This document shows, in pieces, positions 52,563-61,375 of a DNA stretch of 64,000 nt. The stretch comes from an uncultured Victivallales bacterium. GTDB lineage: Bacteria; Verrucomicrobiota; Lentisphaeria; Victivallales; UBA1829. The stretch is taken from NCBI GenBank assembly GCA_944391115.1, contig CALXSJ010000003.1:1-64000 (forward strand), given 5' to 3'. The translations under genes and the position numbers were made by a program. The notes under the pieces are model-generated. The model did no database searches. It saw nothing but the letters and a program-made list of their open reading frames with translations, and was not told where the DNA came from. Each line of letters begins with the position of its first letter. Position 1 is the stretch's first letter.

Positions 52563-53330
52563 ATGAGACCTGAATACGTTGTCCATACTCCTCAGGAGAT
52601 TGTTAAAATCCGCAAGGCGGCGCACATGACCGCGGTTGCGCGCGACCGGATCTGTTCTCTGGTTCATTCGGGAATGACGACGAAGGATCTGGACAATATC
52701 GCAGGAGAGGTGATCCGCTCCATGGGCGGCGAACCTGTATTCCTGAACTACCGCGGATATCCCGGGAATATCTGTATCTCCGTGAATGACGAGGTCGTGC
52801 ACGGAATCGGACGCCATGACCGTTTCATCCTCAAGGGGGATGTGGTCAGCATTGACGTTGGCGTCGCCTTCGACGGCGGTGTCGGCGACAGCGCGCGGAC
52901 GGTTTATGTCGGAAACGAGGAGGATATGCCTTCGGATATCGCACGGCTTCTGGAATACACCCGCAGATCCCTGGAGGCCGGGCTTGCCGCCGCGCATCCA
53001 GGCGGATACGTCCAGGATATCTCCCGCGCGGTCGAGGAGGTCGCGCAGGAGGCTCATCTCGGAATCGTCCGCGAATATGTCGGGCACGGATGCGGGACCA
53101 GGCTTCATGAACCGCCCGATGTCCCGAATTTCGCCCAGCATCGCAAGGGACCGAAGCTTCTTCCCGGCATGGTGCTCTGCGTCGAGCCCATGCTGAATCT
53201 CGGATCCCACAGGGTTTACACGGAAAGTGACGGATGGACGGTGCGCACCCGCGACGGGGAGCCTTCCGCCCATTTCGAGCACATGATACTTATTACAGAG
53301 AACGGAACGGAGGTCTTAACTCGTGTCTAA
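52563..53330 (+). CDS. map: Methionine aminopeptidase, type I
   Basis: A 255-residue metalloprotease that removes the initiator methionine. The five metal ligands are visible: Asp in [12 protein letters not shown], Asp in [11 protein letters not shown], His in [13 protein letters not shown], Glu in [10 protein letters not shown] and Glu in [12 protein letters not shown]. It stands between adk and infA, as in many bacterial ribosomal-protein clusters, though secY and rpmJ are missing here. The last 8 nt overlap the infA start. Confidence 0.96.
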   Translation: MRPEYVVHTPQEIVKIRKAAHMTAVARDRICSLVHSGMTTKDLDNIAGEVIRSMGGEPVFLNYRGYPGNICISVNDEVVHGIGRHDRFILKGDVVSIDVGVAFDGGVGDSARTVYVGNEEDMPSDIARLLEYTRRSLEAGLAAAHPGGYVQDISRAVEEVAQEAHLGIVREYVGHGCGTRLHEPPDVPNFAQHRKGPKLLPGMVLCVEPMLNLGSHRVYTESDGWTVRTRDGEPSAHFEHMILITENGTEVLTRV

Positions 53331-53538
53331 GGATTTGATCAAAGTCGACGGCGTTGTCAAGGAACTGCTGCCGAACACCATGTTCATGGTGGAACTGCCG
53401 AACAAGCATACGGTTCTTGCGCACATCAGCGGAAAAATGCGTTTGAACTTCATCCGCATCCTGCCGGGCGATACCGTGACGCTTGAGATGTCGCCTTACG
53501 ACCTTACCAAAGGCAGAATCGTTTTCAGACAGAAATAA
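53323..53538 (+). CDS. infA: Translation initiation factor IF-1
   Basis: A 71-residue OB-fold factor that blocks the A site of the 30S subunit during initiation. The whole protein matches the family ([20 protein letters not shown], then [20 protein letters not shown] and [11 protein letters not shown]). The start is GTG (53323), inside the end of map, with GGAGG 9 nt upstream. It is the last gene of the adk-map-infA unit. Confidence 0.96.
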   Translation: MSKDLIKVDGVVKELLPNTMFMVELPNKHTVLAHISGKMRLNFIRILPGDTVTLEMSPYDLTKGRIVFRQK

Positions 53539-53708
53539 CTTCCCTTCTTTGATACTTCCTTTCCTCTCCTTTCCGTTTCTCCGGCGGTTCCTTTTTTATG
53601 TACAAAGGGAGGATTCCGCACATTTTTCAGACTGCAGCATACCGCGGAAACCGGCGTATGCGTGCTGAAACGTGCAGGATGCCGTCTGTCCGAAAACAGG
53701 AGATTACG

Positions 53709-54506
53709 ATGACTGTTCGCTTTCACGGCGGGAAGCCTTATCGCGCCGCCGCCGTTCACGGCGGACCCGGAGCCGCCGGCAGCGCCGCCGGGCTGGCGGA
53801 GGAACTTGCAGGAGTTTGCGGAACGATTGAGCCCTTGCAGACAAAAGATTCCGTGAACGGCCAGGTGGAGGAACTTGGAGAACAGCTCCGGAGTTCGGGG
53901 AATGGGAAACCCTTTGTTCTGATCGGTCATTCATGGGGGGCATGGCTCTGCGCCATGACCGCGGCCCGGTATCCCGAACTGGCTGCCCGTCTGATTCTTG
54001 TCGGTGCGGGACCGCTGGAGGAACGCTATGTCCCGATCATTGAAAAACGGCGCCTGTCACATTTTTCCGGAGAAGAGAGGAATCTCTACTTTTCCCTGCT
54101 TGAAAAGCTGCAGGATCCGCGATCTGCGGAAAAGAGCCGCCTTCTGCAATCCCTTGGAGAGTTATGCGGGAAAGCGGATTCCTTCTGTGAGCTTCCTGAC
54201 ACGGAACCGCCCGTCATTCCGGACGGGGAAATTTATTCCCGTGTATTTTCCGAGGCGGCGGAAATGCGGAAAAACGGCGCGCTATGCGCTGTTTTCCGGA
54301 AACTCCGCTGCCCTCTGCTTATTCTTCACGGCGAATATGATACGCATCCGCCGGAGGGATTGACGGAACCGCTGGCGAAGGAAGGTATTCCCTGCCGTTT
54401 CCAGCTGTTGCGGAAATGCGGACACACCCCGTGGCGTGAACGGTTTGCCCGGACGCGCTTTCTGACAATTCTGCGCAGGGAAATCCATGCCGCAGGCTGC
54501 TGCTGA
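53709..54506 (+). CDS. Alpha/beta hydrolase
   Basis: A 265-residue hydrolase. VHGGPGAAG (HGGPG at residues 17-21) is the oxyanion-hole motif of the prolyl-iminopeptidase group. The nucleophile is S75 in LIGHSWGAWL. The catalytic Asp is probably in LHGEYDTHPP and the His in KCGHTPWRE. The cap region is short, so an esterase or small peptidase is possible; the substrate is unknown. AGGAGA precedes ATG 53709. It is separate from infA by 170 nt without a gene. Confidence 0.8.
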   Translation: MTVRFHGGKPYRAAAVHGGPGAAGSAAGLAEELAGVCGTIEPLQTKDSVNGQVEELGEQLRSSGNGKPFVLIGHSWGAWLCAMTAARYPELAARLILVGAGPLEERYVPIIEKRRLSHFSGEERNLYFSLLEKLQDPRSAEKSRLLQSLGELCGKADSFCELPDTEPPVIPDGEIYSRVFSEAAEMRKNGALCAVFRKLRCPLLILHGEYDTHPPEGLTEPLAKEGIPCRFQLLRKCGHTPWRERFARTRFLTILRREIHAAGCC

Positions 54507-54562
54507 GGCTTTGGCGTTTCATCTTTTCCCGCATGATGATGCTGCGGAAGTTCCGGGGAATC

Positions 54563-55309
54563 TCATTCCGCAAACGGAAGAAGACCGTTTCCCACCCATT
54601 TGTTGGCTGCGAGATCAATCCTGATTTCGTGGACGGGATATATCCAGAGAAGGTTCATGGAATTTTCTTTTGCAGGCCATTCATAAGTCTTTTTCCCGGA
54701 AAGCGGAATCAGCTTGATCCGGCTTTCCTGTTTCTGGAAATGCGCAATCAGAATCTGTCCGGAGTCGCGGAGCTTTGCTGCAACAATGCCGCCGTCCTGG
54801 GGATATTCGCCCCAGGCGATCAGAAATGCGGTGCCGTCCGGACAGAATGACTTGACGGAGGCGTCGGACGCCAGCGCGAAATATCCGTCCTTTATTTCGC
54901 AGGCGAATTTCACTTTGCCGGAACCGAACGGATATTTTTTTGCGAAGTCGACAGGTGATTCCACCAGCGGATCGAAATCCGCGAATTTCTCAAAAGTGGT
55001 GATGAAAACATCCGGATTTTCTTTCGAGACCTGTTCACTCCCGTAAGCCGCCCGGTCGTCGCGCAGCTGATATTTTGCGGCATTCAGACTTTCCATTTCC
55101 TTGTAGTGGATTCCGCCCGGCATGAACGGCTTCAGCTTCTGATGAATCTTTTCAATCCAGAGCTTGCCGCTGATGTTGGTTGTCTTGCCGCTGCGCCAGA
55201 AGAGGATGGTGCTGTGTGCTATGCCCAGGTGCTGGGCAAGCAGGGTAATGTTGCCGTAATAATCGCTGGCCCGATCGATCGCATCAAGAATTTCAGGAGT
55301 GACTTTCAT
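54563..55309 (-). CDS. HTH regulator with degenerate LexA/S24-like C-terminal domain
   Basis: A 248-residue protein. The N-terminal 65 residues form a helix-turn-helix (NITLLAQHLGIAHSTILFWR). The last 90 resemble the LexA/CI (peptidase S24) fold: FALASDASVKSFCPDGTAFL in the place of the catalytic-Ser segment, then PQDGGIVAAKLRDSGQILIA and KLIPLS. The Ser of the usual DSM motif and the catalytic Lys are not conserved, so self-cleavage is unlikely. It could be a phage-repressor-like regulator that senses something by other means. ATG 55309 is used; the frame reaches 55453. It is monocistronic and convergent with the hydrolase gene. Confidence 0.6.
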   Translation of the reverse strand: MKVTPEILDAIDRASDYYGNITLLAQHLGIAHSTILFWRSGKTTNISGKLWIEKIHQKLKPFMPGGIHYKEMESLNAAKYQLRDDRAAYGSEQVSKENPDVFITTFEKFADFDPLVESPVDFAKKYPFGSGKVKFACEIKDGYFALASDASVKSFCPDGTAFLIAWGEYPQDGGIVAAKLRDSGQILIAHFQKQESRIKLIPLSGKKTYEWPAKENSMNLLWIYPVHEIRIDLAANKWVGNGLLPFAE

Positions 55310-55546
55310 ATTTCCTTCTCGCTGTTCTACGGTATTTTTACTCGTTGAAACTGTATAATAATCCGTTCCCCGGGCGGATGCAAGGGTGCTTCCGAATTTT
55401 TTACCGGAAAGTTTGGGATGTTTCCGGACATGAAAAGGGATATTTCCGGACATGACGGATCCGGAAAATGCCTCATCCGGGCATCCTTGTTCTCTGCTGG
55501 TTTCCTCCGGAAAAACGCAGGTTCGGCGTCGGATCCGGCGGGCAAT

Positions 55547-55573
55547 AAAAAACGCAGCCTTGCAAGGCTGCGT
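55547..55573 (-). terminator. Intrinsic terminator of fba
   Basis: CGCAGCCT (55553-55560) and AGGCTGCG (55565-55572) pair around TGCA. On the minus strand a T-tract (opposite the A-run at 55547-55552) follows. T residues on the plus side also make it bidirectional in form. Confidence 0.9.
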
Positions 55574-55602
55574 TTTTTTCCCGAATTCGCAGGGAAAGAG
55601 AC

Positions 55603-56619
55603 TTATTTGTCGTAGGCGTGACCGGCGGAGCCGAGCACGTTGATGACTTTGTGCGTATACATCGCTTTCATTCTGTCGCGGGCCGGACCGAGATATTTTC
55701 TCGGGTCGAACTCTGCGGGTTTTTCCGCGAAAACCTTGCGGACGCCGGCCGTCATGGCGAGGCGGGAATCGGAGTCGATGTTGATCTTGCAGACTGCGGA
55801 TTTCGCGGCTTCGCGAAGCTGTTCCTCCGGAATGCCGACAGCCGCCTTGAGCGCTCCGCCGTATTTGTTGATGATGTCAACTTCCTCCTGCGGGACGGAG
55901 GACGCGCCGTGAAGAACGATCGGGAAGCCGGGGAGCTCCTTTTCGATTGCCTTGAGAATGTCGAACGCAAGCGGCGGCGGAACCAGTCTGCCGGTTTTCG
56001 GATCGACCGTGCACTGTTCCGGAGTGAACTTGTAGGCGCCATGGGAGGTGCCGATGGAGATCGCGAGGGAGTCCACACCGGTCTTGGTCACGAAATCGAC
56101 AACCTGTTCCGGTTTCGTGTAGTGAGACTCGGCAGCGGAGACTTCATCCTCGACACCGGCGAGAACGCCAAGTTCGCCTTCGACCGTGACGTCGCGCGGA
56201 TGCGCGTATTCCACAACCTTCTTGGTCAGTGCGACGTTTTCATCATAGGGGAGGGAGGAGCCGTCGATCATGACCGAGGAGAAACCGAAGTCAATGCAGG
56301 ACTTGCAAAGCTCAAAGCTGTCGCCGTGGTCGAGGTGCAGAACGATCGGAACCGGTCCCTTGCCGTTGCTGATTTCCCGAGAGTATTCGACGGCGCCCTG
56401 CGCCATGTAGCGAAGCAGTGTCTGGTTTGCATACTGGCGCGCGCCTTTGGACACCTGGAGAATGACAGGAGACTCATTTTCCGTGCAGGCCTGGATGATC
56501 GCCTGAAGCTGTTCCATGTTGTTGAAGTTGAACGCCGGAATCGCATAGTGACCGGCCATTGCCTTTTTGAACATCTCGCGGGAATTCACGAGACCGAGGT
56601 CCTTGTAGCTTACTGCCAT
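55603..56619 (-). CDS. fba: Class II fructose-1,6-bisphosphate aldolase
   Basis: A 338-residue zinc-dependent aldolase of glycolysis and gluconeogenesis that splits fructose 1,6-bisphosphate into two triose phosphates. The class II motifs are seen: IVLHLDHGDSFELCKSC with the catalytic Asp and zinc His, VTVEGELGVLAGVED, the His of AISIGTSHGAYKF, and the zinc His in IVLHGASSVP. AAGAAAGGA precedes the ATG. It is monocistronic, with a strong terminator. Confidence 0.96.
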   Translation of the reverse strand: MAVSYKDLGLVNSREMFKKAMAGHYAIPAFNFNNMEQLQAIIQACTENESPVILQVSKGARQYANQTLLRYMAQGAVEYSREISNGKGPVPIVLHLDHGDSFELCKSCIDFGFSSVMIDGSSLPYDENVALTKKVVEYAHPRDVTVEGELGVLAGVEDEVSAAESHYTKPEQVVDFVTKTGVDSLAISIGTSHGAYKFTPEQCTVDPKTGRLVPPPLAFDILKAIEKELPGFPIVLHGASSVPQEEVDIINKYGGALKAAVGIPEEQLREAAKSAVCKINIDSDSRLAMTAGVRKVFAEKPAEFDPRKYLGPARDRMKAMYTHKVINVLGSAGHAYDK

Positions 56620-56799
56620 TTTGAAATCCTTTCTTTAAAGGTGAAAAATCTGTCCAGCTACTTTATACTCCAAACGGAAAATTTCAACTGCCGGAACATA
56701 AAAGTTTACATAAATTGCATCGGAGTCCCTCGGTCTGCGGAATTCGCCGGGAAAGGGAAAAACAGTGCAAAAAGCGGGGAAACGCATATGGAGAACAGA

Positions 56800-56885
56800 T
56801 GGTGCCGAAGAAGGGACTTGAACCCTTACGCCCGTAAGAGCGCCAGATTTTGAGTCTAGTGCGTCTGCCATTCCGCCACTTCGGC
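56800..56885 (-). tRNA. tRNA-Leu (anticodon CAA)
   Basis: On the minus strand the acceptor arms GCCGAAG and CTTCGGC pair, followed by discriminator A and an encoded CCA. The anticodon loop is CTCAAAA between CTAGA and TCTGG, giving CAA (reads UUG). A long variable arm (GGCGCTCTTACGGGCGTAAG) and the T-loop GGTTCAAGTCC are present. The length of 86 nt fits leucine tRNA. Confidence 0.95.
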
Positions 56886-56898
56886 AGGGAACGCCCTT

Positions 56899-56926
56899 AA
56901 TATAGATTTTTGTATGGATTTGTCAA
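56899..56926 (-). promoter_or_regulatory. Promoter of tRNA-Leu
   Basis: On the minus strand: TTGACA (56926-56921), 16-bp spacer, TATATT (56904-56899), 14 nt before the tRNA. Near-consensus. Confidence 0.75.
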
Positions 56927-57051
56927 GGCGCTTCCGCAATTTTTTTCAAGGGAAAACCCGTCTGAGGCTTTCCTTCCGGCTGATTCCCGCGCAGCCTGTG
57001 TTTTTGTGTATCCGCATACGGGAAAAAGAGAAAAGTTTGTCCCCGGGAAAT

Positions 57052-57080
57052 TTGAAAAACTTCTCTTCGGATACTACAAT
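57052..57080 (+). promoter_or_regulatory. Promoter of the 57185-57868 gene
   Basis: TTGAAA (57052-57057), 17-bp spacer, TACAAT (57075-57080). The leader is about 100 nt. Confidence 0.5.
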
Positions 57081-57184
57081 AAACCTGTTCCGGAATTTCC
57101 GTTTCCGCTCTTCTCCCCGCAGACAGGGCGGTCCGCAAACGGAAGACGGCTACGGGAAATGAAACAGCAGGAGTGAAGAGAATA

Positions 57185-57868
57185 ATGAGTTGTCTGACAG
57201 AAAAATACTGCAGTCTGATGCTGGCGCTGTGCGCATCCGCATGCCTGTCGGGCGCGGACGCTTATTCCACGACGTTTGCGCGCGGCAAATGGGATCCCTC
57301 CATGTGGATCCCCGTCAAAAGCCCCCGCTTTTCCTATGTGGGGGAGATGGTGCAGTTTGACGATCATATCATGAACCGGACGCCGGAACTTTCCGATGAG
57401 GAGATTTTCCGGAAGCATGCCGCGGATGTTTATTCCTGTCTGATGCTCAAGCGGAAATTCACCGGGAGTTCCGTAATCTCCTCGACGATGAGTTTCGATC
57501 ACCGCATGGCGCCGCTGATCGTCATCGCCCCGCAGATCGGGAAAAGCGCCGACGGCAGAGCTGAACACCGGGAGCATTATGAGATTGTGCTTTTCGATGA
57601 CGGAATCAATATCTGGCGTCATCTATGGAAGGACGGCAGACCCTCCTGGTACAGAGCGGCATTTCTGATGACGAAATTCGAACCGGGAAAACGCTACCGC
57701 CTGGAGGTCCGGCTCTCCTGCACGAAAAACGGACGGAGCCTGACCGTGAGCTGCGGCGGAAAAATATTCGGCTACCGCGATGACAACCTGCCGGATTCCT
57801 ATTATGTCGGCGTCACGGGCTGCGAAGGACGGAACCGCTTTTATGATTTCAGCGTAACAGAGAAGTGA
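57185..57868 (+). CDS. Secreted lectin-like protein (DUF1080/LamG-like)
   Basis: A 227-residue protein. Residues 1-25 form a signal peptide (MLALCASACLSGADA). The mature part resembles the concanavalin-type sandwich of DUF1080/LamG proteins (FEPGKRYRLEVRLSCTKNGR, then DSYYVGVTGCEG and FYDFSVTEK). It probably binds or cleaves glycans, like the other secreted proteins of the window, but has no regulator or pilin gene beside it. The ATG is 57185; an in-frame GTG at 57173 is possible. GGAG lies about 11 nt upstream. Confidence 0.6.
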   Translation: MSCLTEKYCSLMLALCASACLSGADAYSTTFARGKWDPSMWIPVKSPRFSYVGEMVQFDDHIMNRTPELSDEEIFRKHAADVYSCLMLKRKFTGSSVISSTMSFDHRMAPLIVIAPQIGKSADGRAEHREHYEIVLFDDGINIWRHLWKDGRPSWYRAAFLMTKFEPGKRYRLEVRLSCTKNGRSLTVSCGGKIFGYRDDNLPDSYYVGVTGCEGRNRFYDFSVTEK

Positions 57869-57897
57869 ACTTCCCGTTTTTTGAACGGGGATTCATC

Positions 57898-57925
57898 TTG
57901 TATTTTCCCCGCCGCGTGATATATT
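57898..57925 (+). promoter_or_regulatory. Promoter of the alcohol dehydrogenase gene
   Basis: TTGTAT (57898-57903), 16-bp spacer, TATATT (57920-57925), about 80 nt before the start codon. Confidence 0.5.
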
Positions 57926-58007
57926 CCCCGTTGTACGATAGATGATTCTCTGGAATATGTGAACCCTCTGAACCGCTATTGAAATCTTAACGAACTGGAG
58001 AGCAGAA

Positions 58008-59114
58008 ATGGCAGAAATGGCAAAACTCGCGTATCTCGTAAAACCCGGTGAATTTGAATTCAGAGAATACCCGATTCCTGAAATCGACGACGACCAGATT
58101 CTCATCAAGGTGGAAGGCTGCGGTGTCTGCGGAACCGACGGCCATGAATACAAGCGCGATCCGTTCGGACTGTGTCCTGTCGTTCTCGGACACGAGGGGT
58201 CCGGCGAGATCATCAAACTCGGCAAGAACATCAAAACCGATTCCGCCGGAAAACCTGTGAAACTCGGCGACAAGCTTGTGACATGCATTATTCCGTGCGG
58301 GAAATGCCCCGCCTGCAAAAACACCCCGGCGCGGACGAACCTGTGCGAGAACTGCGGCGTTTACGGGCTCTTTCCCGATGACGACATTCACCTGAACGGT
58401 TATTTCGCCACGCATATGGTCATCCGCAAAGGATCGACATTCTTCAATGTCACGGGCATGACGCTCGACCAGAGAATGCTTGTGGAGCCCGCCGCCGTCG
58501 CGGTCCATGCCGTCGAGCGCGCGAAAACGACCGGTCTGCTGAAATTCAATACGACGGTTCTGATCCAGGGATGCGGCCCGATCGGTTTGATGGTCATGGC
58601 CGTGATCCGGACCCTCGGCATTGAAAACATCATCGCTCTGGACGGAAATGACAACCGTCTCGAAATCGCAAAGACGCTCGGCGCGTCTCATACGTTCAAC
58701 TTCACGAAGTATCCGGATTTCAACAAGATGCTCTCCGAAATCAAGGCCGTTACAGACGGCCTGGGCGCGGAATTTGCCTTCCAGTGCACCGGAGTGCCTG
58801 CCGCGCATGCCAGCGTATGGAAAATGATCCGCCGCGGCGGCGGACTCTGCGAAGTCGGATTTTTCCTGGACGGCGGAAACTGCTCCATCAATCCGCATTA
58901 CGATCTCTGCAACAAGGAGGTCGCAGCGGTCGGCTCCTGGGTTTACACCCCGCAGGATTATCCCACGACCTTCGACTTCCTCCGCAGGGCGAAAGCGATC
59001 GGACTTCCGGTTGAGAAGTTCGTCACGCACCATTTCCCGCTTGCGCAGATCAAGGAGGCTCTGGAAACGAACGTGCAGATGAAGGGAATCAAAGTCGCGG
59101 TCGTCAATGAATAA
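58008..59114 (+). CDS. Zinc-dependent alcohol/polyol dehydrogenase
   Basis: A 368-residue medium-chain dehydrogenase, probably NAD(H)-dependent. The catalytic zinc site is CGVCGTDGHEYK and GHEGSGEIIKLG. The structural zinc cysteines are in IPCGKCPACKNTPARTNLCE. The nucleotide site is VLIQGCGPIGLMVMAVIRTL. The closest groups are sorbitol, threonine and galactitol dehydrogenases; the substrate is probably a sugar alcohol or similar, but is not determined. The start has two in-frame ATGs 9 nt apart (58008 and 58017). It is monocistronic, with a terminator downstream. Confidence 0.85.
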   Translation: MAEMAKLAYLVKPGEFEFREYPIPEIDDDQILIKVEGCGVCGTDGHEYKRDPFGLCPVVLGHEGSGEIIKLGKNIKTDSAGKPVKLGDKLVTCIIPCGKCPACKNTPARTNLCENCGVYGLFPDDDIHLNGYFATHMVIRKGSTFFNVTGMTLDQRMLVEPAAVAVHAVERAKTTGLLKFNTTVLIQGCGPIGLMVMAVIRTLGIENIIALDGNDNRLEIAKTLGASHTFNFTKYPDFNKMLSEIKAVTDGLGAEFAFQCTGVPAAHASVWKMIRRGGGLCEVGFFLDGGNCSINPHYDLCNKEVAAVGSWVYTPQDYPTTFDFLRRAKAIGLPVEKFVTHHFPLAQIKEALETNVQMKGIKVAVVNE

Positions 59115-59163
59115 CGGCTGACGCGTTTTTCTCCCGGATATTGCCGGAATCCCGGCAGACTCT

Positions 59164-59204
59164 TCCCCGCGGCTGGAAATCTCCGGCTGCGGGGATTGTT
59201 TTTT
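59164..59204 (+). terminator. Intrinsic terminator after the alcohol dehydrogenase
   Basis: A 12-bp stem with two wobble pairs (59165-59176 with 59183-59194) closes an AAATCT loop, then ATTGTTTTTT follows. Confidence 0.8.
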
Positions 59205-59301
59205 CCGGAAATGAAAGGAAACGGCGTTTCTTCCTGATGTTTGCGGGGATGCAATACGAAAGGAACCGGCCAGTTCCCGGGGGGGGCGTGCACCCGCCGG
59301 G

Positions 59302-60822
59302 TTACTTGGTGATGAGTGTCTTTTCGTGCGCCAGCGGGATGACGTTTTCCGTGTCCTTTTTCGGCTTCGAGCGCGTCAGCCAGCCGGAACGGTGGATTGT
59401 GAAAATGGAATACGGCCCGATCCAGGAAAGCGACAGGAAGTTGAAGACGCCGTAGACGTAAGACCAGAGCGCCTCTTTTTTGCTGTATTTGCTGGCGTAG
59501 ACGAAAGCCGGCAGCGTGGACCAGATCAGTGTCGCCATGATTGACGCATACAGGAATGTCAGCGGGGAAACCGCCAGACAGTAGACGGTGGATGCGACGA
59601 AAAGCATCGGAGTCAGGGTCCACAGTGTCTGCATGACAAGGTTGATCTGCATACCGAGGAGATCCTCGTCCGCGAAATCCATTCTGCGGAAGGCGAACTT
59701 GAACATTTCAAGATTTTCCCGCACATTGCTTCTGGACCAGCGGATGAACATTTTGCACAGGCCCGCATAGTCTTTCGGCACTTCCGTATAGACAAACGCG
59801 CTTTTCTGGAATACAACCTGATGGCCTTCCCGCAGAATGATGTTCGAGATTGCGCGGTCCTCGCCGATGTTTGCGGGCCGTCCCATGAATTTCTGGTTGA
59901 CCCATTCCGGCATGAACGGCATGATGACGCTCCTCCGGTAGGCGCTCAGCGCACCCGGGGTGCAGAAGACGGAGTGAACCATGCTCTGGGCGGAGCGGAG
60001 AAATTCAAAGCTGAATACGAAATTCACATCCAGCATGCGTGGGATCACGCCGTCGGAACTGTTCAGGACGCGGATGTTGCCCGCCACCCCGCCGATTTTC
60101 CTGCTGCGGACCAGCGGGGCGACGATTTTCCGCACCGTGTCGGGCAGGACGATGGAATCGCTGTCGATGGTTACGACGATTTCGGCGCCGGTGCTCCGGA
60201 ATCCCTGGTAAAGCGCATTGCGCTTGCCACCGTTTCGGGTCAGATTCAATGCGCGGATCCTGCCGTCGGAGGAGTCCGCTGCGTCTGCAATCCATTTCCA
60301 GGTGTCGTCGCAGCTGCCGTCGTTGACCGCGATGATTTCCATTTTTTCCGGCGGATAATCGCTTTTCAGGAGGCTTTCCAGCGTCAGAACGACCTGTCTG
60401 CCTTCATTGTATGCGGGTACCACCACGGCGCAGGACGGCAGCTCCTCGTCGGATACGTCTTCGTAAGCCCTGTAGTGAACGGCAAGCACAATCTGCCAGG
60501 CGAAGTAAAAGAGGTTTCCGGCAAGAAGGATCATGCTGAAGGTCAGCACGCAGAGGTCAAGCGTCCCGAGATCGTTGAAAAACGATTCCGACCACGCGCT
60601 CAGCATCAGGGACCCCATGGCGGCCAGAACCGTCAAACCCAGAAGAATCCGGACCGTGTTGTTCAGCTGGATGTTTCCGGTGATCTCCTCCGTGTCCTTT
60701 CCGGCGGATTCCATATAGTGTTCCAGTCCGTCCGCCCAGCGCTGAAGAATGTCGATCAGTTTGCGGACGGCAAGCAGGATAAAAAGCAGCAGCAGATGTC
60801 TTTTCTTCTGATTTTTCGCCAT
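59302..60822 (-). CDS. Membrane glycosyltransferase family 2 (processive polysaccharide synthase type)
   Basis: A 506-residue membrane protein. Two transmembrane segments (about 50-105) precede the GT-A domain, which starts CAVVVPAYNEGRQVVLTLES. AVNDGSCDDTW and the DXD-type TIDSDSIVLPD bind the nucleotide sugar. The acceptor-site GEDRAISN and the (Q/R)xxRW-like IRWSRSNVRE are present. Three to four transmembrane segments follow. The layout matches hyaluronan/cellulose/poly-N-acetylglucosamine synthases. The product is unknown. The ATG is 60822; a TTG at 60831 lies nearer to AGGAAAG. Confidence 0.85.
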   Translation of the reverse strand: MAKNQKKRHLLLLFILLAVRKLIDILQRWADGLEHYMESAGKDTEEITGNIQLNNTVRILLGLTVLAAMGSLMLSAWSESFFNDLGTLDLCVLTFSMILLAGNLFYFAWQIVLAVHYRAYEDVSDEELPSCAVVVPAYNEGRQVVLTLESLLKSDYPPEKMEIIAVNDGSCDDTWKWIADAADSSDGRIRALNLTRNGGKRNALYQGFRSTGAEIVVTIDSDSIVLPDTVRKIVAPLVRSRKIGGVAGNIRVLNSSDGVIPRMLDVNFVFSFEFLRSAQSMVHSVFCTPGALSAYRRSVIMPFMPEWVNQKFMGRPANIGEDRAISNIILREGHQVVFQKSAFVYTEVPKDYAGLCKMFIRWSRSNVRENLEMFKFAFRRMDFADEDLLGMQINLVMQTLWTLTPMLFVASTVYCLAVSPLTFLYASIMATLIWSTLPAFVYASKYSKKEALWSYVYGVFNFLSLSWIGPYSIFTIHRSGWLTRSKPKKDTENVIPLAHEKTLITK

Positions 60823-60948
60823 TTTATGCAATCGGCTTTCCTGTCAATATTATAAAAGGAATAATATAGCATGGAAAGCGGAGGAAACAAGCCGTTTCCT
60901 CATGTTTTACAGAAGAATTTCCGGCGATCTCCGCTTTGAAAGGGGGGA

Positions 60949-61311
60949 TCAGGAGTCTTTTCTTTTTTCCATGGCGGCCGCGCCGGCGCAGAATCTCCGC
61001 CAGGAGGGAAAATTCCAGCGCAGCGGAAAATCCCTGCACTGTTTCGGCTTGACGGGATTGATCCTGCATGCCTTTTCCGCATCGTCGTAGTAAAGGCAGG
61101 AGCCGTCCTCTTTTTCCAGAAGGGAGAGCGAGCGGCGGTCGGAGGTCAGACGGGTGTATTCCCGGATGAACCGCTGCAGGTCGATCCCGAGAAAATCCGC
61201 GATCCGGTCGATTTCCCGGTCCGAGACCCGTACCGGTCCCTCCCATTTGCAGCATGCTCCGCACCGTATGCAGCGGAAGCTCGACAGATCTTCCTGTTGT
61301 TCCCGATTCAT
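60949..61311 (-). CDS. YkgJ-type cysteine-cluster protein
   Basis: A 120-residue protein of the YkgJ/CxxCxxCC family, with the cluster FRCIRCGACCKWEG at residues 13-26 and later Cys in GSCLYYDDAEKACRINPVKP and KQCRDFP. The cysteines are thought to bind zinc or an iron-sulphur cluster. The function is unknown. It lies 126 nt upstream of the glycosyltransferase gene in the same direction. Confidence 0.88.
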   Translation of the reverse strand: MNREQQEDLSSFRCIRCGACCKWEGPVRVSDREIDRIADFLGIDLQRFIREYTRLTSDRRSLSLLEKEDGSCLYYDDAEKACRINPVKPKQCRDFPLRWNFPSWRRFCAGAAAMEKRKDS

Positions 61312-61333
61312 GGAAATTCCCGTCTCAGTACAG

Positions 61334-61360
61334 AAAAAACGCTCCCCGGCGGGGGAGCGT
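61334..61360 (-). terminator. Intrinsic terminator, minus strand
   Basis: ACGCTCCCC (61339-61347) pairs with GGGGAGCGT (61352-61360). On the minus strand the stem is followed by a T-tract opposite the A-run at 61334-61339. It ends the 61376-61960 gene. Confidence 0.85.
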
Positions 61361-61375
61361 CAGCAAAAAACTTTC

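Noticed and set aside
55618-56853. Plus-strand open frame opposite fba running into the tRNA
   Set aside because: fba is clear on the minus strand, and the frame ends inside tRNA-Leu.
57869-57895. Hairpin TTCCCGTT/AACGGGGA after the secreted lectin-like gene as a terminator
   Set aside because: The T residues lie in the loop, and no T-tract follows the stem. It is too weak to call.
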